Positions 1 to 5,983 of a stretch of DNA of 6,126 nt are shown piece by piece. The position numbers and the translations under genes are program-made. The stretch is from NCBI GenBank assembly GCA_030690515.1, contig JAUYGP010000601.1:1-6126 (forward strand), read 5' to 3'. The notes below the pieces were generated by a model, which saw only the letters and a program-made list of their open reading frames with translations, was not told the origin of the DNA and ran no database searches. Numbering within the stretch: the stretch's first letter is position 1; each line of letters begins with the position of its first letter. The stretch comes from Giesbergeria sp. (lineage in GTDB: Bacteria; Pseudomonadota; Gammaproteobacteria; Burkholderiales; Burkholderiaceae_C).

Positions 1-420
1 CAAGGCTTTACCAGCCAGATGGCGCGCAACATCTTCTACGGCGGCACGATGTTCTTCGTTCTGCTGTTTGCCGCGCTGATCTTCCACACCGAAACCAAGA
101 TCCCCGAACGCTCCAAGGCGGGTGAGATCACAGAGTCCGTCGTGCGCGGCAAACACCTGTGGGAAACGCGTAACTGCATCGGCTGCCACACGCTGCTGGG
201 CGAAGGTGCGTATTTCGCGCCTGAACTGGGCAACGTGTACGAACGCCGTGGGCCCGATTTCATCAAGGGCTGGATCAAGGCGATGCCGTCCAACACGCCC
301 GGCCGCCGCCAGATGCCCAACTTCGACTTCAGCGACGCGCAACTCGACGATCTGGTCGAGTTCCTGCGCTGGACGAACGGCATCAACACCGAGAAGTGGC
401 CACCCAACATTGAAGGTTGA
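1..420 (+). CDS. norC: NorC, cytochrome c subunit of nitric oxide reductase (5' end outside window)
   Basis: Membrane-anchored monoheme cytochrome c that passes electrons from a periplasmic donor to NorB. The frame is open from base 1. An internal ATG at 19 exists, but the codons before it (QGFTSQ) resemble the residues preceding the MARNI motif in other NorC proteins, so the true start probably lies a few bases upstream of the window. Numbering from the ATG at 19: one N-terminal membrane anchor at about residues 5-22; the heme c motif CIGCH at 53-57 (bases 175-189); the GEGAYFAPELGN block at 61-72, whose Gly63 and Tyr65 correspond, as I recall the family, to residues near the structural calcium at the NorB interface; and Met99 in RRQMPNF as the likely distal heme ligand. 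The visible 139 codons fit the usual length of about 145-150 aa. norB follows after 47 nt. Identity is secure; only the start is unseen. Confidence 0.96.
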   Translation, partial: QGFTSQMARNIFYGGTMFFVLLFAALIFHTETKIPERSKAGEITESVVRGKHLWETRNCIGCHTLLGEGAYFAPELGNVYERRGPDFIKGWIKAMPSNTPGRRQMPNFDFSDAQLDDLVEFLRWTNGINTEKWPPNIEG

Positions 421-455
421 GCGCGGCTGCCCCACCCGCCGCCTACCCTCCCTTC

Positions 456-460
456 AAGGA
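456..460 (+). promoter_or_regulatory. Ribosome binding site of norB
   Basis: AAGGA lies 7 nt upstream of the ATG at 468. It supports that start over the in-frame TTG at 417, which would overlap the norC stop and add 17 residues unlike any NorB N-terminus. Confidence 0.75.
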
Positions 461-467
461 TTCAAAC

Positions 468-1898
468 ATGAATATTCCAACGCTTAAATACCAGTCGCAA
501 GCTGTCGCCAAGCTGTACTTCATTGCGGCCCTGTGCCTCTTTTCGGGCCAGATCATCTTCGGCATCACGCTGGGCCTGCAGTACGTCATTGGCGATCTGT
601 TCTTCCCCTACATCCCGTTCAACATTGCACGGATGGTGCACACCAACCTGTTGATCGTCTGGCTGCTGTTCGGCTTCATGGGCGCCGCCTATTTCATGGT
701 GCCCGAAGAGAGCGAAACCGAGCTCTGGAGCCCACTCTTCGCCAAGATCCTTTTCTGGGTATTCCTGGCCGCTGGCGTGGCAACCATCCTGGGCTATCTG
801 CTGGTGCCCTACGCATCGCTGGCCAAATGGACGGGCAACGACCTGTTGGCCACCATGGGCCGCGAGTTTCTGGAGCAACCCTTGCCCACCAAAATTGGCA
901 TTGTGGTGGTCTGCCTGGGCTTTTTGTTCAACATCAGCATGACCGTGCTCAAGGGCCGCAAGACTGCCATCAGCTTGGTGCTGCTGCTCGGCCTGTGGGG
1001 CCTGGCATTGATGTTCCTGTTCAGCTTCGTCAACCCCAGCAACCTGGTGCGCGACAAGATGTACTGGTGGTTCGTGGTGCACCTGTGGGTGGAAGGCACG
1101 TGGGAGCTGATCATGGCCTCGCTGCTGGCCTTTGTGCTCATCAAGACCACGGGCGTGGACCGTGAAGTGATCGACAAGTGGATGTACATGATCGTCGCCT
1201 TCGCGCTCATCTCGGGCATTCTGGGTACCGGTCACCACTTCTACTTCATCGGTTTGCCAGGCTACTGGCACTGGGTGGGCGGCGTGTTCTCCGCGCTTGA
1301 ACCCATCCCGTTCTTCATGATGACGCTGTTCGCGTTCAACATGGTGCAACGTCGCCGCCGCGAACACCCCAACCAGGCCGCCGTACTGTGGGCCGTGGGC
1401 ACTGCCGTCATCGCCTTCCTGGGCGCCGGCGTCTGGGGCTTCATCCATACGCTCAGCTGGGTCAACTACTACACCCACGGCTCGCAGGTCACCGCAGCCC
1501 ACGGCCACCTGGCCTTCTACGGCGCCTACGTGCTGGTGGTGCTGGCCATCATCAGCTACGCCATGCCACTGATGCGCGGCCGCGAAGCCAACCCCATGCG
1601 CGCCCAGCGCTTCGAAATGTGGAGCTTCTGGATCATGAGCATCGGCATGGCTGTGATGGTGCTGGCCCTGAGCGGCGCGGGCATCCTCCAGGTGTGGCTG
1701 CAGCGCATGCCCACCACGGGCGCCATGAGCTTTATGGCCACGCAGGACCAGTTGGTGTTCTTCTACTGGGTGCGTGTGTTCGGTGGTGTGATGTTCCTCG
1801 TGGGCCTCATCACCTATCTGTCGAGCTTCTTCATCGGCCCAGCCGCTGACGAACAGGAAATGGCTGCCATCCCCGGCGGCCGCATGCAAAGGGCCTGA
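468..1898 (+). CDS. norB: NorB, catalytic subunit of cytochrome c-dependent nitric oxide reductase
   Basis: Integral membrane heme b/heme b3-FeB subunit of the heme-copper oxidase superfamily; it reduces 2 NO to N2O. The product is 476 aa with about 12 hydrophobic segments, the normal cNOR size, and it lacks the long N-terminal extension of the quinol-dependent type. Ligands by comparison with the Pseudomonas enzyme: His58 and His347 for low-spin heme b, His345 for heme b3, and His205, His256, His257 and Glu209 for FeB. Glu278 matches the second conserved active-site glutamate, and Glu133 the interface calcium ligand. Signature stretches are ARMVHTNLL, HLWVEGTWE, GTGHHFY and AAHGHLAFYG. The start at 468 is chosen for its AAGGA site and because MNIPTLKYQSQAVAKLYF looks like a family N-terminus. 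The gene sits between norC (47 nt) and norQ (2 nt), so co-expression is expected. Nothing is missing or truncated. Confidence 0.98.
   Translation: MNIPTLKYQSQAVAKLYFIAALCLFSGQIIFGITLGLQYVIGDLFFPYIPFNIARMVHTNLLIVWLLFGFMGAAYFMVPEESETELWSPLFAKILFWVFLAAGVATILGYLLVPYASLAKWTGNDLLATMGREFLEQPLPTKIGIVVVCLGFLFNISMTVLKGRKTAISLVLLLGLWGLALMFLFSFVNPSNLVRDKMYWWFVVHLWVEGTWELIMASLLAFVLIKTTGVDREVIDKWMYMIVAFALISGILGTGHHFYFIGLPGYWHWVGGVFSALEPIPFFMMTLFAFNMVQRRRREHPNQAAVLWAVGTAVIAFLGAGVWGFIHTLSWVNYYTHGSQVTAAHGHLAFYGAYVLVVLAIISYAMPLMRGREANPMRAQRFEMWSFWIMSIGMAVMVLALSGAGILQVWLQRMPTTGAMSFMATQDQLVFFYWVRVFGGVMFLVGLITYLSSFFIGPAADEQEMAAIPGGRMQRA
1888..1893 (+). promoter_or_regulatory. Ribosome binding site for the upstream start of norQ
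   Basis: AAAGGG, inside the end of norB, lies 7 nt before the ATG at 1901 and favours that start over the internal ATG at 1970. Confidence 0.55.
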
Positions 1899-1900
1899 GC

Positions 1901-2749
1901 ATGAACAGCGCCGAACAAGCCTTCGTGTCGGCGCCTGCCGCCCCCCAGCGGGCGGCAGGCGGGGCCTCCATGCCCTGGTACGCCGCGCAGGCGGGTGAAT
2001 GCGCGCTGTTCGAGCACTGCTACGCCCAGCAGCTCCCCCTGCTCATCAAGGGCCCCACGGGCTGCGGTAAAACGCGGTTCGTGGAGCACATGGCGGCGCG
2101 CCTGGCGCGCCCGCTCATTACCGTTTCCTGCCATGACGATCTGAGCGCCGCCGACCTGGTCGGACGCCACCTGATCGGCCATGGCAACACCGTCTGGGCC
2201 GATGGCCCGCTGACCCGCGCTGTGCGCGAAGGTGCCATCCTTTACCTGGACGAAGTGGTCGAGGCGCGCAAGGACACCACCGTGGTGCTGCACCCGCTGG
2301 CCGACGACCGCCGCGTACTGCCCATTGAACGCACGGGCGAACTCATCACTGCGCCACCTGAGTTCATGCTCGTCATCTCGTATAACCCGGGCTACCAGAA
2401 CCTGCTCAAGGGTCTGAAGCCCAGCACGCGCCAGCGCTTCATCGCGCTCACGCTGGATTACCCCGAACCCGCAGTCGAGCGCGCCATTCTCGAGCGAGAA
2501 GGCCGCGCCACGCCTGAAATCGCCGCTCGCCTGGTGCAACTGGCCCAGGCGCTGCGCCGCCTCACCGACCACGACCTCGAAGAAACCGCCAGCACCCGCT
2601 TGCTGGTGATGGCCGCGCGCCTGGTCGCCTCCGGCCTGCCCCTGCGGGAAGCTTGCCGCGCTGCCGTGGTCGATGCCCTCAGCGACGACCACGACACCCT
2701 GCGCGCGCTCGACGAAGTGGTGCGCGCCGTGGTGGGTGATGGGGACTGA
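1901..2749 (+). CDS. norQ: NorQ, MoxR-type AAA+ ATPase for NO reductase activation
   Basis: Cytoplasmic AAA+ ATPase (282 aa) of the NorQ/CbbQ/MoxR group. Members work with a VWA partner, here NorD, and are needed for active cNOR, probably for loading the FeB iron. Walker A is GPTGCGKT at residues 51-58; Walker B is AILYLDEV at 112-119 with Asp117/Glu118; Asn162 in SYNPGYQ fits sensor 1; Arg177/Arg179 in STRQRF are arginine-finger candidates. The C-terminal part (about 190-280) is the helical lid region. The start is not fully settled: ATG 1901 has a good ribosome binding site, but residues 1-23 are Ala/Gly/Pro-rich, and the internal ATG at 1970 would give 259 aa beginning MPWYAAQAGE, closer to typical NorQ. 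The gene begins 2 nt after norB and overlaps the next gene by 11 nt, which suggests translational coupling. Confidence 0.95.
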   Translation: MNSAEQAFVSAPAAPQRAAGGASMPWYAAQAGECALFEHCYAQQLPLLIKGPTGCGKTRFVEHMAARLARPLITVSCHDDLSAADLVGRHLIGHGNTVWADGPLTRAVREGAILYLDEVVEARKDTTVVLHPLADDRRVLPIERTGELITAPPEFMLVISYNPGYQNLLKGLKPSTRQRFIALTLDYPEPAVERAILEREGRATPEIAARLVQLAQALRRLTDHDLEETASTRLLVMAARLVASGLPLREACRAAVVDALSDDHDTLRALDEVVRAVVGDGD

Positions 2750-3878
2750 TTGCTCCAGCTGCGCCAGTGCCGCCGCCTGCGGCCCGTCGGGCGCATCGGT
2801 ACAGCCGCTGGCGCATACCCAGGTGCTGCAGCGCCGCCGCCGGTGGCTGCAGCTGTCGTTCTTCGCGGTCTTTCTGCTCGCGCCCGCACTCAACCTGCTG
2901 CGCTTTGATCTGAACGAGACCCAGCTCTGGGTGCTCGGCTTTCGCTGGTCGCTGGGCATCGACGCCTTTCTGCGCGGCGAGGCCACGGCGGCGCAGACCG
3001 CGTGGTCCATTGTCTGGCGCGGCATCTTGCCCGTGTTGTCGCTGGTCATCGGCTTCCTGGCGGTTGCGTACCACTATGGGCGGCTGTACTGCGGTTGGCT
3101 GTGCCCCCATTTTTCGCTCGTCGAAACCCTCAACGACCTGCTGCACCGCGCCACCGGCAAGCTCAGCGTGTGGGACAAATCCCCCACGCCACGCCCTGGC
3201 CGCAGCGCTGACAAACGCTGGTGGCCCGCCTTCCTGGCCGCATGCCTGGTGTTTGGTTTCGTCTGGGCCATCACGCTGCTCACCTACCTGCTGCCCCCCG
3301 CTGAGGTCTGGGGCAACCTGGTGCACGGCACTTTGAGTGCCAACCAGGCGCGCTTCCTGGTCGTGGGAACGCTCGTTTTCACACTCGAATTCACCCTGGC
3401 GCGACACCTGTTCTGCCGCTACGGCTGCGCTGTGGGCCTGTTCCAGAGCCTGGCCTGGATGGCCAACCCCAAGGCCATGGTGGTGTCGTTCACCCGCAGC
3501 CGTGCGCGTGAATGCAAGACCTGCGAGGTCCTGCCCACCAGCCGCTCAAAAGCGCTGTCCGCTGAAACGCTGCGAGCGCAACCTCTAACTCTCGGTCAGC
3601 GGCCGGTGCCCAGTGGCAGCGCCTGCGACCACGCCTGCCCCATGCGCCTGAACCCACGCAACATCAAACGCATGATGTTTGCCTGCGTACAGTGCGGCCA
3701 GTGCCTGGACGCCTGCGACGCCACCCAGACCGACCAGGGGCGCACCCCCACGCTGGAATGGAAAGTGGGCCTGGACGCAGTGCGCGAAACCCTGCGGCAA
3801 AAACGCGAGGAGGCAAGCCTCAATCCGGCAGTTGACCACTCGAAATCATCTCGGAATCCCCATGAACTCCAACATTAG
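2739..3878 (+). CDS. Membrane polyferredoxin, NosR/NapH/CcoG-type 4Fe-4S protein in the nor operon
   Basis: A 379-aa membrane iron-sulfur protein with no gene name I can assign. In order: an N-terminal CX2CX5C motif (Cys5, Cys8, Cys14); hydrophobic segments at about 36-54, 95-112, 163-185 and 205-222; CGWLCP at 118-123 and a second CX3C, CRYGCA, at 226-231, matching the paired CX3CP motifs of NosR/NapH proteins except that the second lacks its proline; then a cytoplasmic-type dicluster region with Cys259, Cys262, Cys296, Cys300-Pro, and a complete CX2CX2CX3C at 316-326. The last motif, followed by DATQ, resembles CcoG/FixG, but the C-terminal extension of CcoG is absent. ATG 2739 is used because an earlier in-frame ATG (2673) would extend 77 nt into norQ and add unrelated residues. 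The last 20 or so residues are encoded inside the inverted-repeat segment that follows. Its position between norQ and norD suggests electron or iron handling in NO reductase maturation; this is inference. Confidence 0.85.
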   Translation: MGTDCSSCASAAACGPSGASVQPLAHTQVLQRRRRWLQLSFFAVFLLAPALNLLRFDLNETQLWVLGFRWSLGIDAFLRGEATAAQTAWSIVWRGILPVLSLVIGFLAVAYHYGRLYCGWLCPHFSLVETLNDLLHRATGKLSVWDKSPTPRPGRSADKRWWPAFLAACLVFGFVWAITLLTYLLPPAEVWGNLVHGTLSANQARFLVVGTLVFTLEFTLARHLFCRYGCAVGLFQSLAWMANPKAMVVSFTRSRARECKTCEVLPTSRSKALSAETLRAQPLTLGQRPVPSGSACDHACPMRLNPRNIKRMMFACVQCGQCLDACDATQTDQGRTPTLEWKVGLDAVRETLRQKREEASLNPAVDHSKSSRNPHELQH

Positions 3879-3900
3879 TCGCTTCGATGGAGATCATCCT

Positions 3901-3933
3901 GGTGCTGGGCCGCGCTATGCCCCCACCAGCACC
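3901..3933 (+). other. Inverted repeat, potential RNA hairpin in the polyferredoxin-norD gap
   Basis: GGTGCTGG at 3901-3908 is a perfect inverted repeat of CCAGCACC at 3926-3933, and the inner G3909-C3910 can also pair with G3919-C3920 across a bulge. No T-run follows, so an intrinsic terminator is unlikely. It could stabilise the mRNA end or be an internal part of the surrounding repeat segment. Confidence 0.45.
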
Positions 3934-3967
3934 CCTCTCGCCACGCCATGCGGCGTTGCTCCTCCTT

Positions 3968-3985
3968 GCGCACACAAGAGTGCGC
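3968..3985 (+). other. Short GC-rich hairpin in the polyferredoxin-norD gap
   Basis: GCGCAC at 3968-3973 and GTGCGC at 3980-3985 pair perfectly around a 6-nt loop. Flanking bases allow only patchy extension. It sits near the middle of the 241-bp segment, as the tip of a degenerate larger fold would. Its function is unknown. Confidence 0.4.
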
Positions 3986-4057
3986 TGCGTCGTCCCGCCT
4001 TGCCTGGCGCGCCGATAGCGGCCCTGTTGGACGCATCCAACTACCGGATTTAGGCTC

Positions 4058-5905
4058 ATGGAAGAATGGGTAGGCCAGTGGTGGCACAAGGCCATCACCC
4101 GCATCGCAGCCGCGCCGCCGAACGCCGAGCGCGTTCTGCTGGCTGACGTTCAGCGCAGCATCGCCCTGCTCTACCGTGCGGGTGGCGGCGACCCTGCAGT
4201 GCGCGTCGCGCCTGCGGCGGCTTCGCGCCATGGCGGCGCGCGCCGCTTCCTGGAGCGCGTGGCTGGCAGCAACCAGCGCAGCGCACAAAGTCGCCTCGAC
4301 CCCGAGGTGCTGGCGCTGCCGCCCGAAATCGGCGTGTTCGACCAGCGCGCACTCAACCACGACCTTTATTTGTGGCTGGCGGCCCTGGCCGCCGTGTTTG
4401 AACCCACGGGCGACTGGATTGCCGACAACCGCGCCGCCAGCAGCCTCGCCCTGCAACGCTTTGCCGGCCTGCGCAGCCGCCACGCCGCGCTGGTGCAGGC
4501 ACACCTGGCGCAGCGCCCAGCGCTGTCCAGCCTGCGTGCGGCCGCCATGCCATTCGAAGCCGCGGTACAAGCAGCCCTGCGCGGTGAAGACCACGGCGCA
4601 CTGTTCGTGCAACCTGCGCAAGTAGCGCCCGTGTGGCTCTGGCTGGCGGCCGACGCCCCGACACAGGTCGAAGCCACGCCCGTTTCAACACACACAGCAG
4701 GCGACGGCCCAGACCCCGACACCGAGCCAGACCCGAACGCACAAGGCGAGGCCAGCAAGCGCCGCCGTCGCGCCAAGCGCGCCGACACCGGCGAAGAGCG
4801 CAACCCCCTGCTGGTGGCACCCAAAACAGAGTCCATCACCACTTGGAGCGAATTCGTTCGCCTGGCACGTGGCAGCGACGACGAGCCCGATCCCAACGCC
4901 CAGGCCGCCGCCGACGACATGGATACGCTCACCCTGGCGCGCGGCAAGCAAACCACGGCTTCGCGCGTCAAGTTCGACCTCGACCTGCCCAGCGCCAGCG
5001 CCGACGACCGGCCCCTCGGCCCCGGCCGCAAAACCCCTGAATGGGACTGGCGCCGCCGCGCCCTGCTGCCCGACCATTGCGCGGTGCAATGCCTGGTGAC
5101 CCAACCGCAAGCGCCTTTCGTGCCGCCACCGCACCTGCGAGCCACGGCCCACCGCGTGCGCCGCCGCCTCGAAGTGCTGCGCGCCGCACCGCGCAATATC
5201 AAGGCCCAGCAAAGCGGCGACGAGCTCGACCTGGACGCCTGGGTGCGCTTCCAGACGGAAGCGCGCGGCGGAGTTCAGCACAGCGATGCGCCGCCCATCT
5301 ACACCCGCCGCGAGCGCGGCGAGCGCAGCCTGGCCACCTTGCTGCTGGCCGACCTCTCCCTCTCCACCGACGCCTATGCCACGTCCGACGCCCGCGTAAT
5401 CGACGTGATTCGCGACGCACTCTACGTCTTTGGCGAGGCGCTGGCCGCCACGGGCGATGCGTTTGAGATGCTGGGTTTCAGTTCGGTGCGCCGCCAGCAT
5501 GTGCGCATCCAGCACATCAAGGGGTTTGGCGAGCGCTGGGGCGAGCCGGTGCGCGCACGGGTTGGCGCCCTCAAGCCTGGCTTCTACACCCGCATGGGGG
5601 CAGCGGTGCGAGACGCTACCCGCCGCCTGGCCGAGCGGCCCGAGCGCCAGCGCCTGCTGCTGGTGCTGACCGACGGCAAACCCAACGACCTCGACATTTA
5701 CGAAGGCCGCTACGGCCTGGAAGACACCCGCCACGCCATCCAGGAGGCGCGTGACGCAGGCCTTACGCCGTTCTGCGTCACCATCGACCACGAAGCGCAC
5801 GACTACCTGCCCATGCTGTTCGGCAGCAACGGCTACGCCCTGGTGCGCCAGCCACAAGACCTGACGCGCAGGCTCACGCAGGCCTGGGTCACGTTGGCGC
5901 GTTAA
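4058..5905 (+). CDS. norD: NorD, VWA-domain (MIDAS) NO reductase activation protein
   Basis: A 615-aa soluble protein, the usual partner of NorQ. The N-terminal half (1-205) is helical and family-specific, including ALNHDLYLWLAALAAVFEP at about 105-123. A polar linker (about 206-330) is rich in Asp, Pro and Arg and holds the heptapeptide EPDPNAQ twice (223-229 and 276-282). The C-terminal VWA domain has a full metal-ion-dependent adhesion site: DLSLS at 432-436, Thr511 in YTRMGAA, and Asp539 in LTDGKPND. By analogy with CbbQ/CbbO pairs, the VWA domain targets the NorQ ATPase to NorB for FeB insertion; this is family knowledge. The start at 4058 is supported because MEEWVGQWWHKAITR matches the typical NorD N-terminus. 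The Shine-Dalgarno is weak (only AGG at 4052-4054) and lies in the right arm of the upstream inverted repeat. Separation from the previous gene is 179 nt, unlike the tight packing elsewhere. Length is normal and the gene is intact. Confidence 0.95.
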   Translation: MEEWVGQWWHKAITRIAAAPPNAERVLLADVQRSIALLYRAGGGDPAVRVAPAAASRHGGARRFLERVAGSNQRSAQSRLDPEVLALPPEIGVFDQRALNHDLYLWLAALAAVFEPTGDWIADNRAASSLALQRFAGLRSRHAALVQAHLAQRPALSSLRAAAMPFEAAVQAALRGEDHGALFVQPAQVAPVWLWLAADAPTQVEATPVSTHTAGDGPDPDTEPDPNAQGEASKRRRRAKRADTGEERNPLLVAPKTESITTWSEFVRLARGSDDEPDPNAQAAADDMDTLTLARGKQTTASRVKFDLDLPSASADDRPLGPGRKTPEWDWRRRALLPDHCAVQCLVTQPQAPFVPPPHLRATAHRVRRRLEVLRAAPRNIKAQQSGDELDLDAWVRFQTEARGGVQHSDAPPIYTRRERGERSLATLLLADLSLSTDAYATSDARVIDVIRDALYVFGEALAATGDAFEMLGFSSVRRQHVRIQHIKGFGERWGEPVRARVGALKPGFYTRMGAAVRDATRRLAERPERQRLLLVLTDGKPNDLDIYEGRYGLEDTRHAIQEARDAGLTPFCVTIDHEAHDYLPMLFGSNGYALVRQPQDLTRRLTQAWVTLAR

Positions 5906-5908
5906 ACC

Positions 5909-5969
5909 AAAATGCTATCAAATAAATAGCTTATAGCGCTTACTGGATAAGCGATAGAGTCCAAAAACA
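5909..5969. repeat. AT-rich palindromic intergenic repeat, Comamonadaceae type
   Basis: The stretch between norD and the convergent gene has two nested inverted repeats: GCTAT (5914-5918) with ATAGC (5926-5930), and TAGCGCTTA (5934-5942) with TAAGCGATA (5948-5956), the latter with one mismatch. The wording (AATGCTATCAAATAAATAGC, then AGCGCTTA..TGGATAAGCG..AGAG.CCAAAA) resembles a short repeat that I recall as scattered between genes in Acidovorax and relatives. Its AT content contrasts with the GC-rich genes. Family assignment is from memory; the palindromes are seen directly. Confidence 0.55.
5934..5956. terminator. Possible bidirectional terminator hairpin between convergent genes
   Basis: A 9-bp stem with one G-A mismatch and a 5-nt loop (CTGGA), placed between the 3' ends of norD and the - strand gene. 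No clean T-run directly follows on either strand; only T-rich patches are nearby. A terminator role rests mainly on position. Confidence 0.35.
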
Positions 5970-5983
5970 CTTAATTTTCATCT

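Larger units (their letters stand above)
3816..4056. repeat. 241-bp segment bounded by 19-bp imperfect inverted repeats, MITE-like or structured RNA
   Basis: The left arm at 3816-3834 (AGCCTCAATCCGGCAGTTG) and the reverse complement of 4038-4056 (AGCCTAAATCCGGTAGTTG) agree at 17 of 19 positions. The segment carries the last 21 codons and the stop of the polyferredoxin gene, then about 180 nt with no credible gene, and ends one base before the norD ATG. It contains two further hairpins (3901-3933 and 3968-3985). There is no transposase and no convincing target-site duplication (only CA on both sides). It could be a small non-autonomous mobile or repeat element, or a cis-acting RNA structure. 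The arms are directly visible; the nature of the segment is inference. Confidence 0.5.

Noticed and set aside
417..467. TTG-initiated 17-residue extension of NorB
   Set aside because: It overlaps the norC stop, adds Ala/Pro-rich residues not typical of NorB, and the ATG at 468 has a proper AAGGA site.
421..467. Search for an FNR/DNR-type box (TTGAT-N4-ATCAA) in the intergenic gaps
   Set aside because: No full site was seen in the norC-norB gap, the polyferredoxin-norD gap, or after norD (only an isolated ATCAA half-site near 5917). The controlling promoter is presumably upstream of norC, outside the window.
462..1889. Long antisense ORF opposite norB
   Set aside because: It is a codon-bias shadow of norB: His/Gln/Ala-rich, no domain, and opposite a fully conserved gene.
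2673..2738. Upstream ATG extending the Fe-S protein by 22 residues
   Set aside because: It lies deep in norQ, and the extra residues (Thr/Trp/Cys-rich) are an out-of-frame reading of norQ. The ATG at 2739 gives a normal 11-nt overlap.
1814..3049. 411-codon antisense ORF opposite the norB end, norQ and the start of the Fe-S gene
   Set aside because: Composition is that of a GC-rich shadow frame; it crosses three real genes and shows no motif.
3862..4053. A 63-codon + strand ORF beginning MNSNISRFDG and ending 4 nt before norD
   Set aside because: It overlaps the end of the Fe-S gene in another frame, lies wholly within the inverted-repeat segment, has no clear ribosome site, and shows no recognisable protein features.
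3814..4058. CA dinucleotide on both sides of the inverted-repeat segment as a target-site duplication
   Set aside because: Two matching bases are expected often by chance, and no longer duplication is present.
4685..5857. 390-codon antisense ORF opposite norD
   Set aside because: It is a shadow of the VWA domain region, with no recognisable motif or ribosome site.
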